The notes: generated by a model not told the origin, from the letters alone. Shown: positions 33,385 to 43,295, numbered from the stretch's first letter. The stretch: 64,000 nt of DNA from Bryobacterales bacterium KBS 96 (GCA_000381625.1 KB906767.1:4517357-4581356), one strand, 5' to 3'. Made by a program: numbers and translations.

Positions 33385-34722
33385 TCATGATCGAACTAGC
33401 CATTGGCGCTCAATCATTTCGAGCGTCTGCCCTTTCGTTTCGGGCACAGCGCGCCACACGAAAATGAACGTAAAGAAAGACAGAATGGCATACAACCAGA
33501 ACGCTCCAGTGATCGAGATCAGTTTCACGATACTAAGGAAGGAAGACGTGATCGCGAGGCAAGCGATCCATAGACTGATGGTTGCAATCGACATCGCCCT
33601 TCCGCGGATGTGTGTGGGAAAGAGTTCAGAAATTAAAACCCATACTCCGGGGCCCAAGCCGACCGCAAAGAAGCCGACGTAGCCGAGAATCAGGCAGAGC
33701 GTCAAGGTCGGTGACGGGACATGCGAACGGAACAGAAAGCCCACGAGGAGCAGGCACATGCCCATTCCGGCCGATGCAATCATCAGCAAAGGCTTCCTGC
33801 CGACTCTATCGATGGTGAATATTGCAAAAACCGTGCAGAGCAGGATGACGACTCCGATGACGACGTTGGCCCAAAGCGCAGCCGAGGCGCTGCCGGCCCC
33901 AAGCTGTTCCGTGAAAATGATGGAGCCGTAGTAAAGGATCGTGTTAATTCCTGTGATCTGCTGCAAAACAGCAAGCACGACGCCAATGATCAGTGGACGG
34001 CGTAGCGACCGATGAAAGAGATTGACGTTTGCTTCTTCAACCAGCGCGCGTCTTATTTCAGCCAGACGCGATTTGGGTTCGCCTGACCGATCTAGGACAG
34101 CAAGTGCTTGGTTGTCGCGGTGCATCTTGACCAGCCAGCGCGGGCTTTCGGGCACGGCGAACAGAGCGAAATAGAAGAGTAGCGAGGGAATGGCCATGGA
34201 CGCAAACATCCAGCGCCATGCCGCGGGGCCGGTGAACGATAGTGCCCAACCGATTACGTAGGAAAGTAGAATGCCGATGGTGATTGCGAGTTGATTCAGA
34301 CTCACTAGGCGCCCACGCATGTGCTCCGGAGATATCTCTGCGATATAAAGCGGCGACAACATGGAAGCGATGCCGATGGCGATTCCACCTGCTATGCGGG
34401 CCAGTGAGAACCAGATAAGGCTATTGGGAAGAGCCGTCGCTGCTGAGGATAGGGCAAAGATGGCTGCGGAAATGAGCAGTGTCTGTTTCCTGCCACGTCG
34501 ATCGCTAATGGTGCCGGCAATACTTGCCCCGAGGACGCATCCCGCAAGCAGACTGCTGGCGGCGAGTTCAGTTTGCCAATCGTTCCAGGCGAATTGCCGC
34601 TTAAGAAAGACAATAGCGCCATTGATGATCGCTGTGTCGTAGCCGAAGAGAAGCCCCCCGAGCGCGCCCACTGAGGCAATCCGGTAGACATAGGCTCGGT
34701 CGATTTGGGTAGCTTGCTGCAT
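33385..34722 (-). CDS. MFS sugar-porter family transporter
   Basis: 445 aa, twelve predicted helices. Sugar-porter signatures: GGLLFGYDTAIINGA at helix 1, GTISDRRGRKQTL after helix 2, PESPRWL before the central loop, and PETKGQTLE after helix 12. It is a second sugar porter, clearly diverged from the one at 2561-3937. It lies 45 bases behind the glycosidase-like gene and 16 bases before the SDR, so it likely imports the product released by the former. The operon promoter carries the LacI-type operator at 37411-37426. Confidence 0.88.
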   Translation of the reverse strand: MQQATQIDRAYVYRIASVGALGGLLFGYDTAIINGAIVFLKRQFAWNDWQTELAASSLLAGCVLGASIAGTISDRRGRKQTLLISAAIFALSSAATALPNSLIWFSLARIAGGIAIGIASMLSPLYIAEISPEHMRGRLVSLNQLAITIGILLSYVIGWALSFTGPAAWRWMFASMAIPSLLFYFALFAVPESPRWLVKMHRDNQALAVLDRSGEPKSRLAEIRRALVEEANVNLFHRSLRRPLIIGVVLAVLQQITGINTILYYGSIIFTEQLGAGSASAALWANVVIGVVILLCTVFAIFTIDRVGRKPLLMIASAGMGMCLLLVGFLFRSHVPSPTLTLCLILGYVGFFAVGLGPGVWVLISELFPTHIRGRAMSIATISLWIACLAITSSFLSIVKLISITGAFWLYAILSFFTFIFVWRAVPETKGQTLEMIERQWLVRS

Positions 34723-34767
34723 TAGTGCGTCGTTTCGATGAATACCTATTGCGTCTCCCCCACGACT

Positions 34768-37275
34768 CTAGAGCAGAGTGACGAGATAGGGTTCATCGGG
34801 ACCACTGACGGGCGCAACGTGCTTCGATTCTCCAATGGAGGCCGAGACGTAGTATTCGGCCAATTCTTTGCCAGAATCGAACGAACCCACTCTCGCCCGA
34901 TACGTTCTACGGCCCATCAGGGTTGCGGGAGTAGAACTCCACGCGCGAGATCCTCTGACGCGCGTGTGAAGGGCAACATTCCGAACCGCCGCGGTTCCTG
35001 TCGCGATGATCATGATCCTGAAATCAGATCCCTTCTCGATAATCCCAGGACGGGTTGGGACGACAAGCCGGGCTGGGACATCTGGCGCGGGCTGAACAAC
35101 CTGACGATAGAGCGCCTCGACCTGCGGGGGCAGTTCACCCAGGTATTCCTGCATCGACAACCGGAGGCGCACCAGCGCCAGCCGTACATATTTGTTATGC
35201 ATGGAGGCCAATTGGCCGATGTCCTCGCGAGTTGCAATGATCCCCTGGTAGCGAAGGATGGTTTCGCGAACCAAAGGCGCTAGCTTGTTCCACAGCGGCA
35301 GCGCGTCATCGGCGATTTTTCGACGAGCTTCGTCGATCTGCTTCTCCGCTTTTAGTTTCGAGGCTTCGTCCAGGATTCCTTGCAGTTGGTGCGCTAAAAT
35401 CCACGAGTCTGTATACGGCACGGTGAACCCGAGAAAGCCGGCAAGATAGGCTAGCCGCTCGCGCTCGACCGCGGATCCTGCCGAAGAACCAATTTGTTGC
35501 AATTGGGAAGCGATGTTGGCCTGAGCAGCTACAAGCTCTTTCGATGGTTCGTACTTACTCCAGTACAGAAACCCCTCGTCGTAATCGGCTGCATATTCGT
35601 GCGTAACAACATGCCCGTTTTCGACACGATTTGTTCCGGTGTGCAGCAGCTTTTGATGCAAGTCCATGTCGTTAAGAACAGCGCCTAGCTGGGAAGCCCG
35701 CGGCGCGGACGCTTGAGATTTCGCGTAGGCTTCGAAGTGCGACGCGGGAGTCAAGGAACTGTCCCAAGTTGACTTCGCCAGATATCCAGCCGTTGCGTCC
35801 ATAATGCGATTGCGCCAATGGATGCCTAGAATGCCTTGACAGCCATACTTCGCCGCTAGCTCCACGTCTCGCTGTGTCCGATTGACATGAAACTGCGGCA
35901 ACCACATCGCGGGATCGTCTTCGAGCCACGGTATGGGCCAGCGTACGCGGTTTCCCAGTTGCCCGAATACTTCATCTACAGGATCCCAACCAAGAGAGTC
36001 GTTCAGACAGGAGAATACAACGTCTTCCGGTATTCGTTTGTGCAGATCGGGGAAATGGCGCACCACTCCACCCCAGCCGGAAAGCACCAGACGTTTCTTG
36101 GGAGCATTCCTTCGAAGAAAATCATGAGCCTGCAGAAAGGGAGTAGCCGAGAGCGGGACGCCTGTCTTACGACTCTCCCAGTTCATGTTCTCGTCTTCCC
36201 AAAGCCAGACATACTCGACTTCCGGATAGGACTCCAGAAGATCCGCCAGTCGCGCCTCAAGCATTTTTCGTGCAGTAACGGATTCGATATCGAATCGGGC
36301 GCCTCCTGGATATTTGTTCTTCTCTTCGGGCCTGGCCGTTACCTCCGGCGGAAGTGCGCGAAAAATCTCATCGGGAATCGAATAAGGCTCAAACCCGACA
36401 CCGGTCGCAATGCCGAATGTGTTCGCATATCGCAGTGCTTTGTGGAGGGCTGCCTTCGTCCGCTCCGCGATTTCCCAAGGATTTTGAGAATGAATGGTTG
36501 CATCGGTGCCGAATACTTCACCTTCGAAGAATTGGGGCGCGCCCATGCCGAGGCGTGAGATCCGTTGCGGGATATAGCCCCAGCGGTTGCTGGCGGTGTT
36601 ATCGAGATAGGCCAGGTGACCGGCGCCTGCGTATTCAAACGACAGGAACGATTCAGCCCATTGCCGTGCGCCGGTGTACACATGTACGCCGAAGAGATTG
36701 AAGCGCATGCGCAACATCGCTTCGAAATAAGCCTGAAAGTCTTCGTCGTTGTAGACCGAGATGCAATTCAGGAAATCCGGCCACGGTAATAGTCCCCGCA
36801 CGGCAAAACGAGGCGAGGATTGCCAGGGCCGGTTCATGGCCGGAAGAACCAACCGGCCTGGTAGTTCTGGCGGATAATTCTCTCCATCGAGACCGAAATA
36901 AACGCCCTGATGTTCCAGAAAATCGAATACCGCATAGAGAAGAGCAAGGTCGGTTGCGGCCGATACTGTAATCTCGCTATCTCGAACGGAAATCGAATAG
37001 GATTCCTTGTTTTTGAAGCTGTCGGCATCTGTGCGTAGCCGAAAAACGGGGCCGGTTTCGGAAGAGCTTGGGGATGCAGTGAACTTGATCTCGGCCGCTG
37101 GCTGAAGGCGAGTCATTCCTCGCAAGAGTTCCCGTTCGGCCAGGCGCCGATGCAGAGAACCGGAAGGCAAGGATTCGATCAGAAGGCTATTCGATTCCGC
37201 CGCCGACAGTAGAAAGGCGGCTCCTCCCGCCACGGCGCATCCTTGCAAGAACTGGCGTCGATTTTGGCTTGACAC
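34768..37275 (-). CDS. Tat-exported glycosidase-like protein (GH20/GH67/GH115-like N-terminus)
   Basis: 835 aa. The leader NRRQFLQGCAVAGGAAFLLS is a twin-arginine signal; the Cys could be lipidated. Residues about 60-150 resemble the zincin-like domain that precedes GH20, GH67 and GH115 barrels (YSISVRDSEITVSAATDLAL then FDFLEHQGVYF). The middle has TIM-barrel-like strands (FNLFGVHVYTGARQW, VEYVWLWEDENMNW, KRLVLSGWGG, GCQGILGIHWR), with the acidic WEDEN cluster a candidate catalytic site. The C-terminal third is helical, followed by a small beta domain (about 740-835). It is first in the operon with MFS and SDR. Alpha-glucuronidase- or hexosaminidase-like activity is possible; the family is not settled. 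Confidence 0.75.
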   Translation of the reverse strand: MSSQNRRQFLQGCAVAGGAAFLLSAAESNSLLIESLPSGSLHRRLAERELLRGMTRLQPAAEIKFTASPSSSETGPVFRLRTDADSFKNKESYSISVRDSEITVSAATDLALLYAVFDFLEHQGVYFGLDGENYPPELPGRLVLPAMNRPWQSSPRFAVRGLLPWPDFLNCISVYNDEDFQAYFEAMLRMRFNLFGVHVYTGARQWAESFLSFEYAGAGHLAYLDNTASNRWGYIPQRISRLGMGAPQFFEGEVFGTDATIHSQNPWEIAERTKAALHKALRYANTFGIATGVGFEPYSIPDEIFRALPPEVTARPEEKNKYPGGARFDIESVTARKMLEARLADLLESYPEVEYVWLWEDENMNWESRKTGVPLSATPFLQAHDFLRRNAPKKRLVLSGWGGVVRHFPDLHKRIPEDVVFSCLNDSLGWDPVDEVFGQLGNRVRWPIPWLEDDPAMWLPQFHVNRTQRDVELAAKYGCQGILGIHWRNRIMDATAGYLAKSTWDSSLTPASHFEAYAKSQASAPRASQLGAVLNDMDLHQKLLHTGTNRVENGHVVTHEYAADYDEGFLYWSKYEPSKELVAAQANIASQLQQIGSSAGSAVERERLAYLAGFLGFTVPYTDSWILAHQLQGILDEASKLKAEKQIDEARRKIADDALPLWNKLAPLVRETILRYQGIIATREDIGQLASMHNKYVRLALVRLRLSMQEYLGELPPQVEALYRQVVQPAPDVPARLVVPTRPGIIEKGSDFRIMIIATGTAAVRNVALHTRVRGSRAWSSTPATLMGRRTYRARVGSFDSGKELAEYYVSASIGESKHVAPVSGPDEPYLVTLL

Positions 37276-37410
37276 TGAGTGCTCCTGATATCTGAATCTG
37301 CAGCCGGGCGTGGATCACGCAACGCTAGGCCTTGCGAGGCAACCGAATTCTTGGTCAACCAGCCGCACTTGACAGGAAAACGAGTATCGGTGTAGCGCAA
37401 AACATGGTTA

Positions 37411-37426
37411 CGTTACCGTACACGGA
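37411..37426. promoter_or_regulatory. LacI-type operator of the glycosidase/MFS/SDR operon
   Basis: CGTTACCGTACACGGA, identical over 16 bases to the core of the site at 43158-43179 before the TonB receptor. It lies directly downstream of the minus-strand promoter and between the operon and the lacI-type gene. Confidence 0.7.
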
Positions 37427-37434
37427 CTTGGATT

Positions 37435-37463
37435 ATAGTATCTTCCTCGATACTTGGTGTCAA
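37435..37463 (-). promoter_or_regulatory. Promoter of the glycosidase/MFS/SDR operon
   Basis: Minus strand TTGACA, 17 bases, TACTAT. A consensus TATAAT overlaps three bases further on (20-base spacing). Confidence 0.55.
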
Positions 37464-37562
37464 GCCGAATCCGCAGGCGCACTAGAGGAACACGTCATGC
37501 CTTGGACACAATCGAGTTGAGATCCTATAAGTGCGCTTGGTCTGGATAAGTACCATTCTCTT

Positions 37563-38642
37563 ATGAAGAGGATTGGAGTTCGGGAACTCGCCAAATTGGC
37601 GAATGTTTCTGTCGGCACTGTCGATCGCGCGCTGCATGGCCGGAAGGAAGTCAACGAACAAACTCGGAAGCTGATTCTGCGGATTGCGGCAGAGCATGGT
37701 TATACGCCCAACCTGACGGCGCGTGCTCTGTCCGTAGGTCGAGCAAACGTCCGTATCGGCGTATGCATTCCCAAAGAAATTCGCTACTTCTACGATCAAA
37801 TGCGAGACGGCATCTTCGATGAGGCGCGCCACTTCGAGCATGTTGGCGTGGAATTGATTTATCGCCCGGTAAAACGACTAGGCTCCAAGAGCGCAACGAC
37901 AATCAAGAGTTTACTCAATGACAACATTCGTGCGTTGATTCTGGTGCCCGGCGACCCGATTGAAGTTGCGCCGCTGATTGAAATTGCCGAGAAGCAAAGG
38001 AACGTTCGCGTGATCTGCCTGGCGACCGACGACTCGCTTAGTTGCCGGTCGACCGCCATCTCCGTGGAGCCGAAGCTCAACGGCAGATTGGCAGCGGAAT
38101 TAATGGCGAAATTCGTACCGCGAAGTTCCAAAGTTGCGATTGTCACCGGCATGGTCGCTACAGAAGACAACGGGAGGAAGGTTGAGGGCTTTTCCGAAGT
38201 ATTCCATGCCGAGTGCCGCAATGGCAGCATTGTGCAGGTGATTGAAGGACATGAAGATGAAGAAGAGACATACAACAAGTGCGTGCAGCTACTTCGCAAG
38301 CACCGCGATCTCTCGGGAATCTATATCAGCACGGTGAATTGTATTCCGGTCTGCAAAGCAATCAGGGAGAGTGGACGCGCGGAAGGCATCAGAGTTGTCG
38401 CAACCGATCTTTTTGCTGAAGCTGTGCCCTATTTTATGGACAACACGCTTTCCGCTTCCATATACCAGAACCCCTATCGTCAGGGGCAAACGGCGGTGCG
38501 TCTGGTCGTGGATCATGTGTTACACGCCAAAGCTTTTCCTCCGACCATATATCTGAATCCCGCGATCATCATGCGGTCGAATTTGAACCTGTTTCGAGAG
38601 CTACAGCCGCACGATCGGAAAACTCGATCCGAATTCGAATAG
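37563..38642 (+). CDS. LacI-family transcriptional regulator
   Basis: 359 aa. The N-terminal LacI helix-turn-helix is complete (VRELAKLANVSVGTVDRALH then the hinge-side segment YTPNLTARALS). A periplasmic-binding-protein-like sensor follows (about 65-345; NVRIGVCIPKEIRYFYDQMR, AGR-type loops, ASIYQNPYRQGQTAVRLV near the end), of the class that binds simple sugars such as ribose, xylose or galacturonate. It is divergent from the glycosidase operon; the shared gap holds the operator at 37411-37426, and an identical core precedes the TonB receptor at 43099. It is therefore the likely common repressor of module 3. The effector is unknown. Confidence 0.9.
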   Translation: MKRIGVRELAKLANVSVGTVDRALHGRKEVNEQTRKLILRIAAEHGYTPNLTARALSVGRANVRIGVCIPKEIRYFYDQMRDGIFDEARHFEHVGVELIYRPVKRLGSKSATTIKSLLNDNIRALILVPGDPIEVAPLIEIAEKQRNVRVICLATDDSLSCRSTAISVEPKLNGRLAAELMAKFVPRSSKVAIVTGMVATEDNGRKVEGFSEVFHAECRNGSIVQVIEGHEDEEETYNKCVQLLRKHRDLSGIYISTVNCIPVCKAIRESGRAEGIRVVATDLFAEAVPYFMDNTLSASIYQNPYRQGQTAVRLVVDHVLHAKAFPPTIYLNPAIIMRSNLNLFRELQPHDRKTRSEFE

Positions 38643-38651
38643 AGAGGGAAG

Positions 38652-39800
38652 CTACGGCGCCGGTGGAGTTTCCTGGCGACTAATCCGCGTGGCTTGTCCG
38701 ATCCAATCGTCTGCCACGCTGTCCCTGTAAAGATTCCGGCTGCGGTCGAATTGAGCAGCAGCTTTGTCAGCCCATCCTAACTTCCGGTAGGTTTGCGCTA
38801 GCAGGATACTGGTCTGTTTCGACTTTGGATTCGCACGACTCGCGGATTCGAGCAGCTCGGCTGCCCGGCTCAACTCGCCATTTAGGAGACACCAGCGTCC
38901 CATTTCGAATTGAGTGAGAGCGTCGTGGGGCCGCATGCTTAACGAACGCGCAAGATATGGCTCCGCTTCTCGGTATCGTCCGATCTCCGAATAGAGGCTT
39001 CCCAACGCGAATGCCGCTGGAAAGTATTGCGGATCGGCGCGTACCGCGAGCTTCCAGGCGTCAATCGCTCGATCGAATTGCCGTTGCTTAAAATAGGTTG
39101 CGCCCAAATAGAAGCGGCTGTCGGCCCTATTGGGCGCCAGGCGCAGCGCCTTTCCAAAAGAGATTCGGGCCCGCTCATAGTCTTGCCGCGCATATTCAGC
39201 CAGCCCCATGAGGAAATGCACCTCCTGGGCGTCTGGATCAGCGCTCAGCAAATCCGTCAGAAGTTTGTCCGAATCTTTCGTCTTTCCCAGGTTCCGATAG
39301 GCGGTAGCTAACCCGATAAGGATGCTCGGATCGTTGCTGGGAAGCAACTCCCGATACGTTGCGGCAGCTTCCGTGAAGCGTCCCGACTCGCTGTAGCAGA
39401 TGGCCAGCAATTGGAGAAATCGACGGTCGTGCGGATTCGCCTGAAGTACTGCACGCATGGCAACGATGGCATCATTCCAGGCCCCCAGACGGTAGTATGC
39501 TAACGCCAGATCAATCTTTACCGGGAGCGCCTCGGGAGCGATGGAGAGAGCTTTCCGGTAAGTCTTGACGGCCTCATGGAATCGGCCTTGGTGGGCGAGA
39601 ACAACTCCCAGATTGGCCAAAGCGGGAACTGAGCGAGGCTCTTGGTGGAGAAACGTCCGATACGATTGCTCAGCGGCTGAATAGTCTCCGCGCCTCTGCC
39701 GTTCGCGTCCGGCATCAAACGCCGATTCGGCGTAGATACCGGTTCCTGCCGCCAATATGAACAGGAGCGCGACTATCGATAACTGTGAAAACCTGGCCAT
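38652..39800 (-). CDS. Exported TPR-repeat protein downstream of a TonB receptor
   Basis: 382 aa, start at ATG 39800 (an in-frame TTG lies two codons upstream). The signal peptide is LSIVALLFILAAGTGIYA. About ten TPR units fill the rest (AEQSYRTFLHQEPRSVPALA, AVKTYRKALSIAPEALP, ARISFGKALRLAPNRAD, AIDAWKLAVRADPQYF). It begins 29 bases after the TonB receptor stop with no hairpin between, so both are on one transcript. This repeats the receptor-then-TPR order of module 1. A role as a glycan- or receptor-binding partner, comparable to SusD, is inferred from synteny only. Confidence 0.85.
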   Translation of the reverse strand: MARFSQLSIVALLFILAAGTGIYAESAFDAGRERQRRGDYSAAEQSYRTFLHQEPRSVPALANLGVVLAHQGRFHEAVKTYRKALSIAPEALPVKIDLALAYYRLGAWNDAIVAMRAVLQANPHDRRFLQLLAICYSESGRFTEAAATYRELLPSNDPSILIGLATAYRNLGKTKDSDKLLTDLLSADPDAQEVHFLMGLAEYARQDYERARISFGKALRLAPNRADSRFYLGATYFKQRQFDRAIDAWKLAVRADPQYFPAAFALGSLYSEIGRYREAEPYLARSLSMRPHDALTQFEMGRWCLLNGELSRAAELLESASRANPKSKQTSILLAQTYRKLGWADKAAAQFDRSRNLYRDSVADDWIGQATRISRQETPPAP

Positions 39801-39829
39801 CCGCAACGTGCGGCCGACAATGCCTAATT

Positions 39830-42800
39830 CTAGAATTCTATTTTCATGCTCACCTGGAGGACTCGCGCTTCATGAGCACTCGTCACTTGCCCGAAGTTTC
39901 CCGATCCGAGCGAATTGCTGACGTCCCATAAGTTCGTGTGATTGAATGCATTGAAAGCATCACCGCGCAACTGATAGTTTACGTGTTCCCCAAACTTAAA
40001 GGTTTTAAAAAGCGACAGATCCCAGGTCTGAATACCGGGTCCTCGAATCAGGTTTCTCCCCGCATTGCCGAAGAACCCGAATGACGGAGCCGTAAACGCC
40101 GCTGGATTGAACCAGGATGCGGCTGTTTGAGCGCCGGACGTCGGATCAATGCCCGGCACGACGTCCGGTCTGCTTGCCAATCCGACCGTACCGCCCGTTA
40201 TACCAATATTGATGGGCTGCCCGCTTTGGAACTGCGTGATGCCCGATAGCTCCCAGCCTCCCAATGCTTCTCCCAGGAAGCCCCGTTGCGATCGGAAGAA
40301 CGGCAGATCGTATATGTAATTGAAAACGAGCACATGCGGGCGATCGAATGCGGCCAGGCCACGCTCCGCTCGCAGATCATAACTGTTCTGAGGAGTCTCG
40401 CCGAACCCACTCGCATCGGTAATCGCTTTTGACCAGGTGTATGCCGCTTCAAACAACAAGCCTCTGGACAGGCGGCGCTTGAACGAGACCTGGAGCGAGT
40501 TATACGTTGAAGAAGCCGTGTTCTCTTGCTGTCTAATGGACGAATAACCGGCGTACGGTGCTATCAACGCTGCCGGAATAGAGTTCGTATTCAGGAGAGG
40601 ATTGAAATCAAATCCGTTTTCTGGAAACGGTTGATTGATGTCGCGGGCACGATCAAGGTGGCGGCCCTGTGTCCCGACATAACCGACGTCGATGACAGTG
40701 CCGGGGACGATCTCTCTCTGTACATCGAGGCTATAAGTTTGCACCATCGGATTCTTGTAACTGTAATCTAGCGTCGTCAGCGACACGGGATTCTGCGCAC
40801 CGGCTTTGCCGGCGGCCGGATCGCTCAACAGCGGATTAAACACCTGGACCACGCCACCATTCGGAGGATTGCCGACCATTCCGTAAATGTCGTTTCCTTG
40901 TACGCGATAATAGCCGATTCCATACCCAGCTCGGACAGACCACTTCTGTTGTCCGGTTGGATCCCAGGCCAATCCGATCCTGGGTCCGAAATCCCAGGGA
41001 TGGTTTTGCACTAAGCCTCTTGGCAAGCCCGATTGCGGAGTCTCGATGCCATTTAGGGCGTTTCCGGAACCTGGCTGAATAGTGCCGTCCGGGAGGATGG
41101 TCACCGCTTGGGAAGGATTGTACGCGCTAGGAATGAAATTGCTTATCAAATTATTCTCTTCGTACACATGAGGCATATAGAAATAGCGAACACCCAAGGT
41201 AACGGTCAGCCGCTGAGTTGCCTTCCATGTATCTTGCGCATAGAGCTCAAGCTGGTTGTATACGTAGTTCGGCGTGATCACCTTCGCCAACTCACTATAA
41301 GAAGCGCCGTAGCCTAACATGAAATCGGCAATGGGATCGTTTGTGAAGACGCCTGTGAAATTGAATCCACCCTGATAAGCCGGATTCACTTGGGATTGAA
41401 CGGGCGTCACGGAATGTTGAAAGGTTCCGCCGAATTTGAGCGAATGAGTTCCCAGTATTTTGGAAAAGTTATCAGTTACAGACTGGATGTCGTGATGGGC
41501 CCACCAGGGGTAATAGCTGGTGTCGATTTGCCCCCAGCCTCCGCTGAAGCTTAGATTTGGAATCTTATTGGGAGCCCCCGCAGGTGAGGGGAACAGGCGC
41601 GGAATATTCAGTCCGTCCGGCGCCAGGAAGGCTCCCTGTAGCGTGACTGCGCCTTGGTCCTTTGACCCGTAATTGCTTGCGTAATCATAAGAAACTTCGT
41701 TGAGCATGGACGAACTGATGCTGGTGGTTGCCTTTGCGAGGAAGCTATGACCAGGCAGATTGGCGGTGGATCCGATATTTGGAAACGACTGACCTGACCA
41801 CAGGACGCCGGACTGTTGCTGCACTTCGGTGTCCTGAATATAGCGAACCTGGAGTTGCGTATTCGTGACAAGCTGATGCGTAACGTTTACCGTTTCCTGA
41901 CGCCAATCGTCAGAATCTGGAGCATTTGCGTTGTAGTTTAGAAACCCTGAGGTATTCGGTTGAGGAAAGTTTTGTTGAAGGAGAAGCAAAGCGTTCGGAT
42001 CAAGCCGATTGATTGGAATCTGGTTATTGGCAAATTGCTGATGCGTGACAGGGTCGATAATCGGCATGCCGATCCGCGCCGCTTCGGCGGAAAAGTCTCC
42101 CGCTCGCATGGCGGGAGTGGGTGTCGCGGCGAGGAAGGTGTCCTGAGTGCGTTTCTTTCGCCATTCTTCGGCAAAAAAGAAGAACGTCCGCGAGCGATTG
42201 GTATTGTACAGCCGGGGAATGAAGACAGGGCCACCGACGCGATACCCGAAGTTGTTGTACCGCAAAGTAGGAATGTTGTTCGCAAAGGAGTAACGGGCGT
42301 CCAACGCGTCATTCCGGAAGAAGTCGTAAGCGGCCCCGTGAAAATCCCTTGTGCCAGTGCGTGTGACGACCAACAGGTTTGCTCCGCCAGCGTTGCCATA
42401 TTCAGCTGAATAATTGCTGGTTTGCATTTTGAATTCGCCGATGGTTTCCATCCCGGGAGAAGTCAACAGCCCGACTCCGTTCCCCATATCGGTGTTTTCG
42501 ACACCATCGACTTGGAACCCAGAGGACTCCTGGCGCTGGCCATTGATAGCAAAGCCGCGGCTACTATTGAAACCGGTGCCACCCTCGTCGCCCATTGTCC
42601 GGGCCGCACCTGGAATGAGTTGCTGCAGACTAGTGAATTCCCGGCCGTTTGTGGCGAGATCCGTCATCTGCCGTGACGAAACTACGGTGCTGATATCGGC
42701 TTGTTGTGTCTGCACGGTGGGCGTTGCTCCCGACACCTCTACGGTTTCGGAAGCTGCGCCAACCTGAAGCGAGAAGTTGACGGCGAGTTGATCGGCGACG

Positions 42801-43099
42801 TTGAGTTGTATGTCGGAGTGAGCGGCCTTTTTGAATCCTGCAGCTGTGACAGTGATGTCGTACCGTCCAACCGGCAGTGCGTAAGCCGCATAGATCCCGC
42901 TACTGTTCGTCTCGAATCTGCGTTTTTCGCCAGTTCCGGTGCTTTTTACAACCACGGCCGCATTAGGAACCACGGCGCCGCTAGGATCGCTAACCGTTCC
43001 CGTGATGACGCCTGTTGTTTGAGCGTTGAGGAAGTGTGCGGAAGACAACAGCAAGAGCATCTGGACTAGCCGTTTAGTCCAAAAGTCGGACGTGGACAT
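39830..43099 (-). CDS. TonB-dependent receptor, carboxypeptidase-regulatory-like N-terminus
   Basis: 1089-aa outer-membrane importer with GGAGG eight bases before the ATG. Signal peptide about 1-27 (ending LNAQ), regulatory-like domain about 28-115 (GVITGTVSDPSGAVVPNAAV), plug about 125-240 (MTDLATNGREFTSLQQLIPG, FQVDGVENTD), and barrel ending in MKIEF. The plug and barrel differ from the other two receptors, suggesting another substrate. A strong promoter and a LacI-type operator precede it, matching the operator before the glycosidase/MFS/SDR operon, so it likely imports the oligosaccharide handled by module 3. The TPR gene follows on the same transcript. Confidence 0.92.
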   Translation of the reverse strand: MSTSDFWTKRLVQMLLLLSSAHFLNAQTTGVITGTVSDPSGAVVPNAAVVVKSTGTGEKRRFETNSSGIYAAYALPVGRYDITVTAAGFKKAAHSDIQLNVADQLAVNFSLQVGAASETVEVSGATPTVQTQQADISTVVSSRQMTDLATNGREFTSLQQLIPGAARTMGDEGGTGFNSSRGFAINGQRQESSGFQVDGVENTDMGNGVGLLTSPGMETIGEFKMQTSNYSAEYGNAGGANLLVVTRTGTRDFHGAAYDFFRNDALDARYSFANNIPTLRYNNFGYRVGGPVFIPRLYNTNRSRTFFFFAEEWRKKRTQDTFLAATPTPAMRAGDFSAEAARIGMPIIDPVTHQQFANNQIPINRLDPNALLLLQQNFPQPNTSGFLNYNANAPDSDDWRQETVNVTHQLVTNTQLQVRYIQDTEVQQQSGVLWSGQSFPNIGSTANLPGHSFLAKATTSISSSMLNEVSYDYASNYGSKDQGAVTLQGAFLAPDGLNIPRLFPSPAGAPNKIPNLSFSGGWGQIDTSYYPWWAHHDIQSVTDNFSKILGTHSLKFGGTFQHSVTPVQSQVNPAYQGGFNFTGVFTNDPIADFMLGYGASYSELAKVITPNYVYNQLELYAQDTWKATQRLTVTLGVRYFYMPHVYEENNLISNFIPSAYNPSQAVTILPDGTIQPGSGNALNGIETPQSGLPRGLVQNHPWDFGPRIGLAWDPTGQQKWSVRAGYGIGYYRVQGNDIYGMVGNPPNGGVVQVFNPLLSDPAAGKAGAQNPVSLTTLDYSYKNPMVQTYSLDVQREIVPGTVIDVGYVGTQGRHLDRARDINQPFPENGFDFNPLLNTNSIPAALIAPYAGYSSIRQQENTASSTYNSLQVSFKRRLSRGLLFEAAYTWSKAITDASGFGETPQNSYDLRAERGLAAFDRPHVLVFNYIYDLPFFRSQRGFLGEALGGWELSGITQFQSGQPINIGITGGTVGLASRPDVVPGIDPTSGAQTAASWFNPAAFTAPSFGFFGNAGRNLIRGPGIQTWDLSLFKTFKFGEHVNYQLRGDAFNAFNHTNLWDVSNSLGSGNFGQVTSAHEARVLQVSMKIEF

Positions 43100-43157
43100 T
43101 CTGATTCCTCCCGGACTCCGAAATGGCGATACGAGACAGCTACTTCATGCAATAAGT

Positions 43158-43179
43158 GTTCCGTTACCGTACACGGAAC
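43158..43179. promoter_or_regulatory. LacI-type operator of the TonB receptor
   Basis: Inverted arms GTTCCGT and ACGGAAC around TACCGTAC. The inner 16 bases (43162-43177) are identical to 37411-37426. It lies 14 bases downstream of the -10 box, a repressing position. Confidence 0.75.
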
Positions 43180-43192
43180 CTATCCCCGGAAT

Positions 43193-43220
43193 GTTATACC
43201 GAGGGCGGTTGATGTGTCAA
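43193..43220 (-). promoter_or_regulatory. Promoter of the module-3 TonB receptor
   Basis: Minus strand TTGACA, 16 bases, TATAAC. Confidence 0.65.
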
Positions 43221-43295
43221 GAAGAAGAATCAATTTTGTCCGCGCAATGCGGCCGTGGGATCTCTCTTCAGATTGACAGATGTTGCAACTAAACA

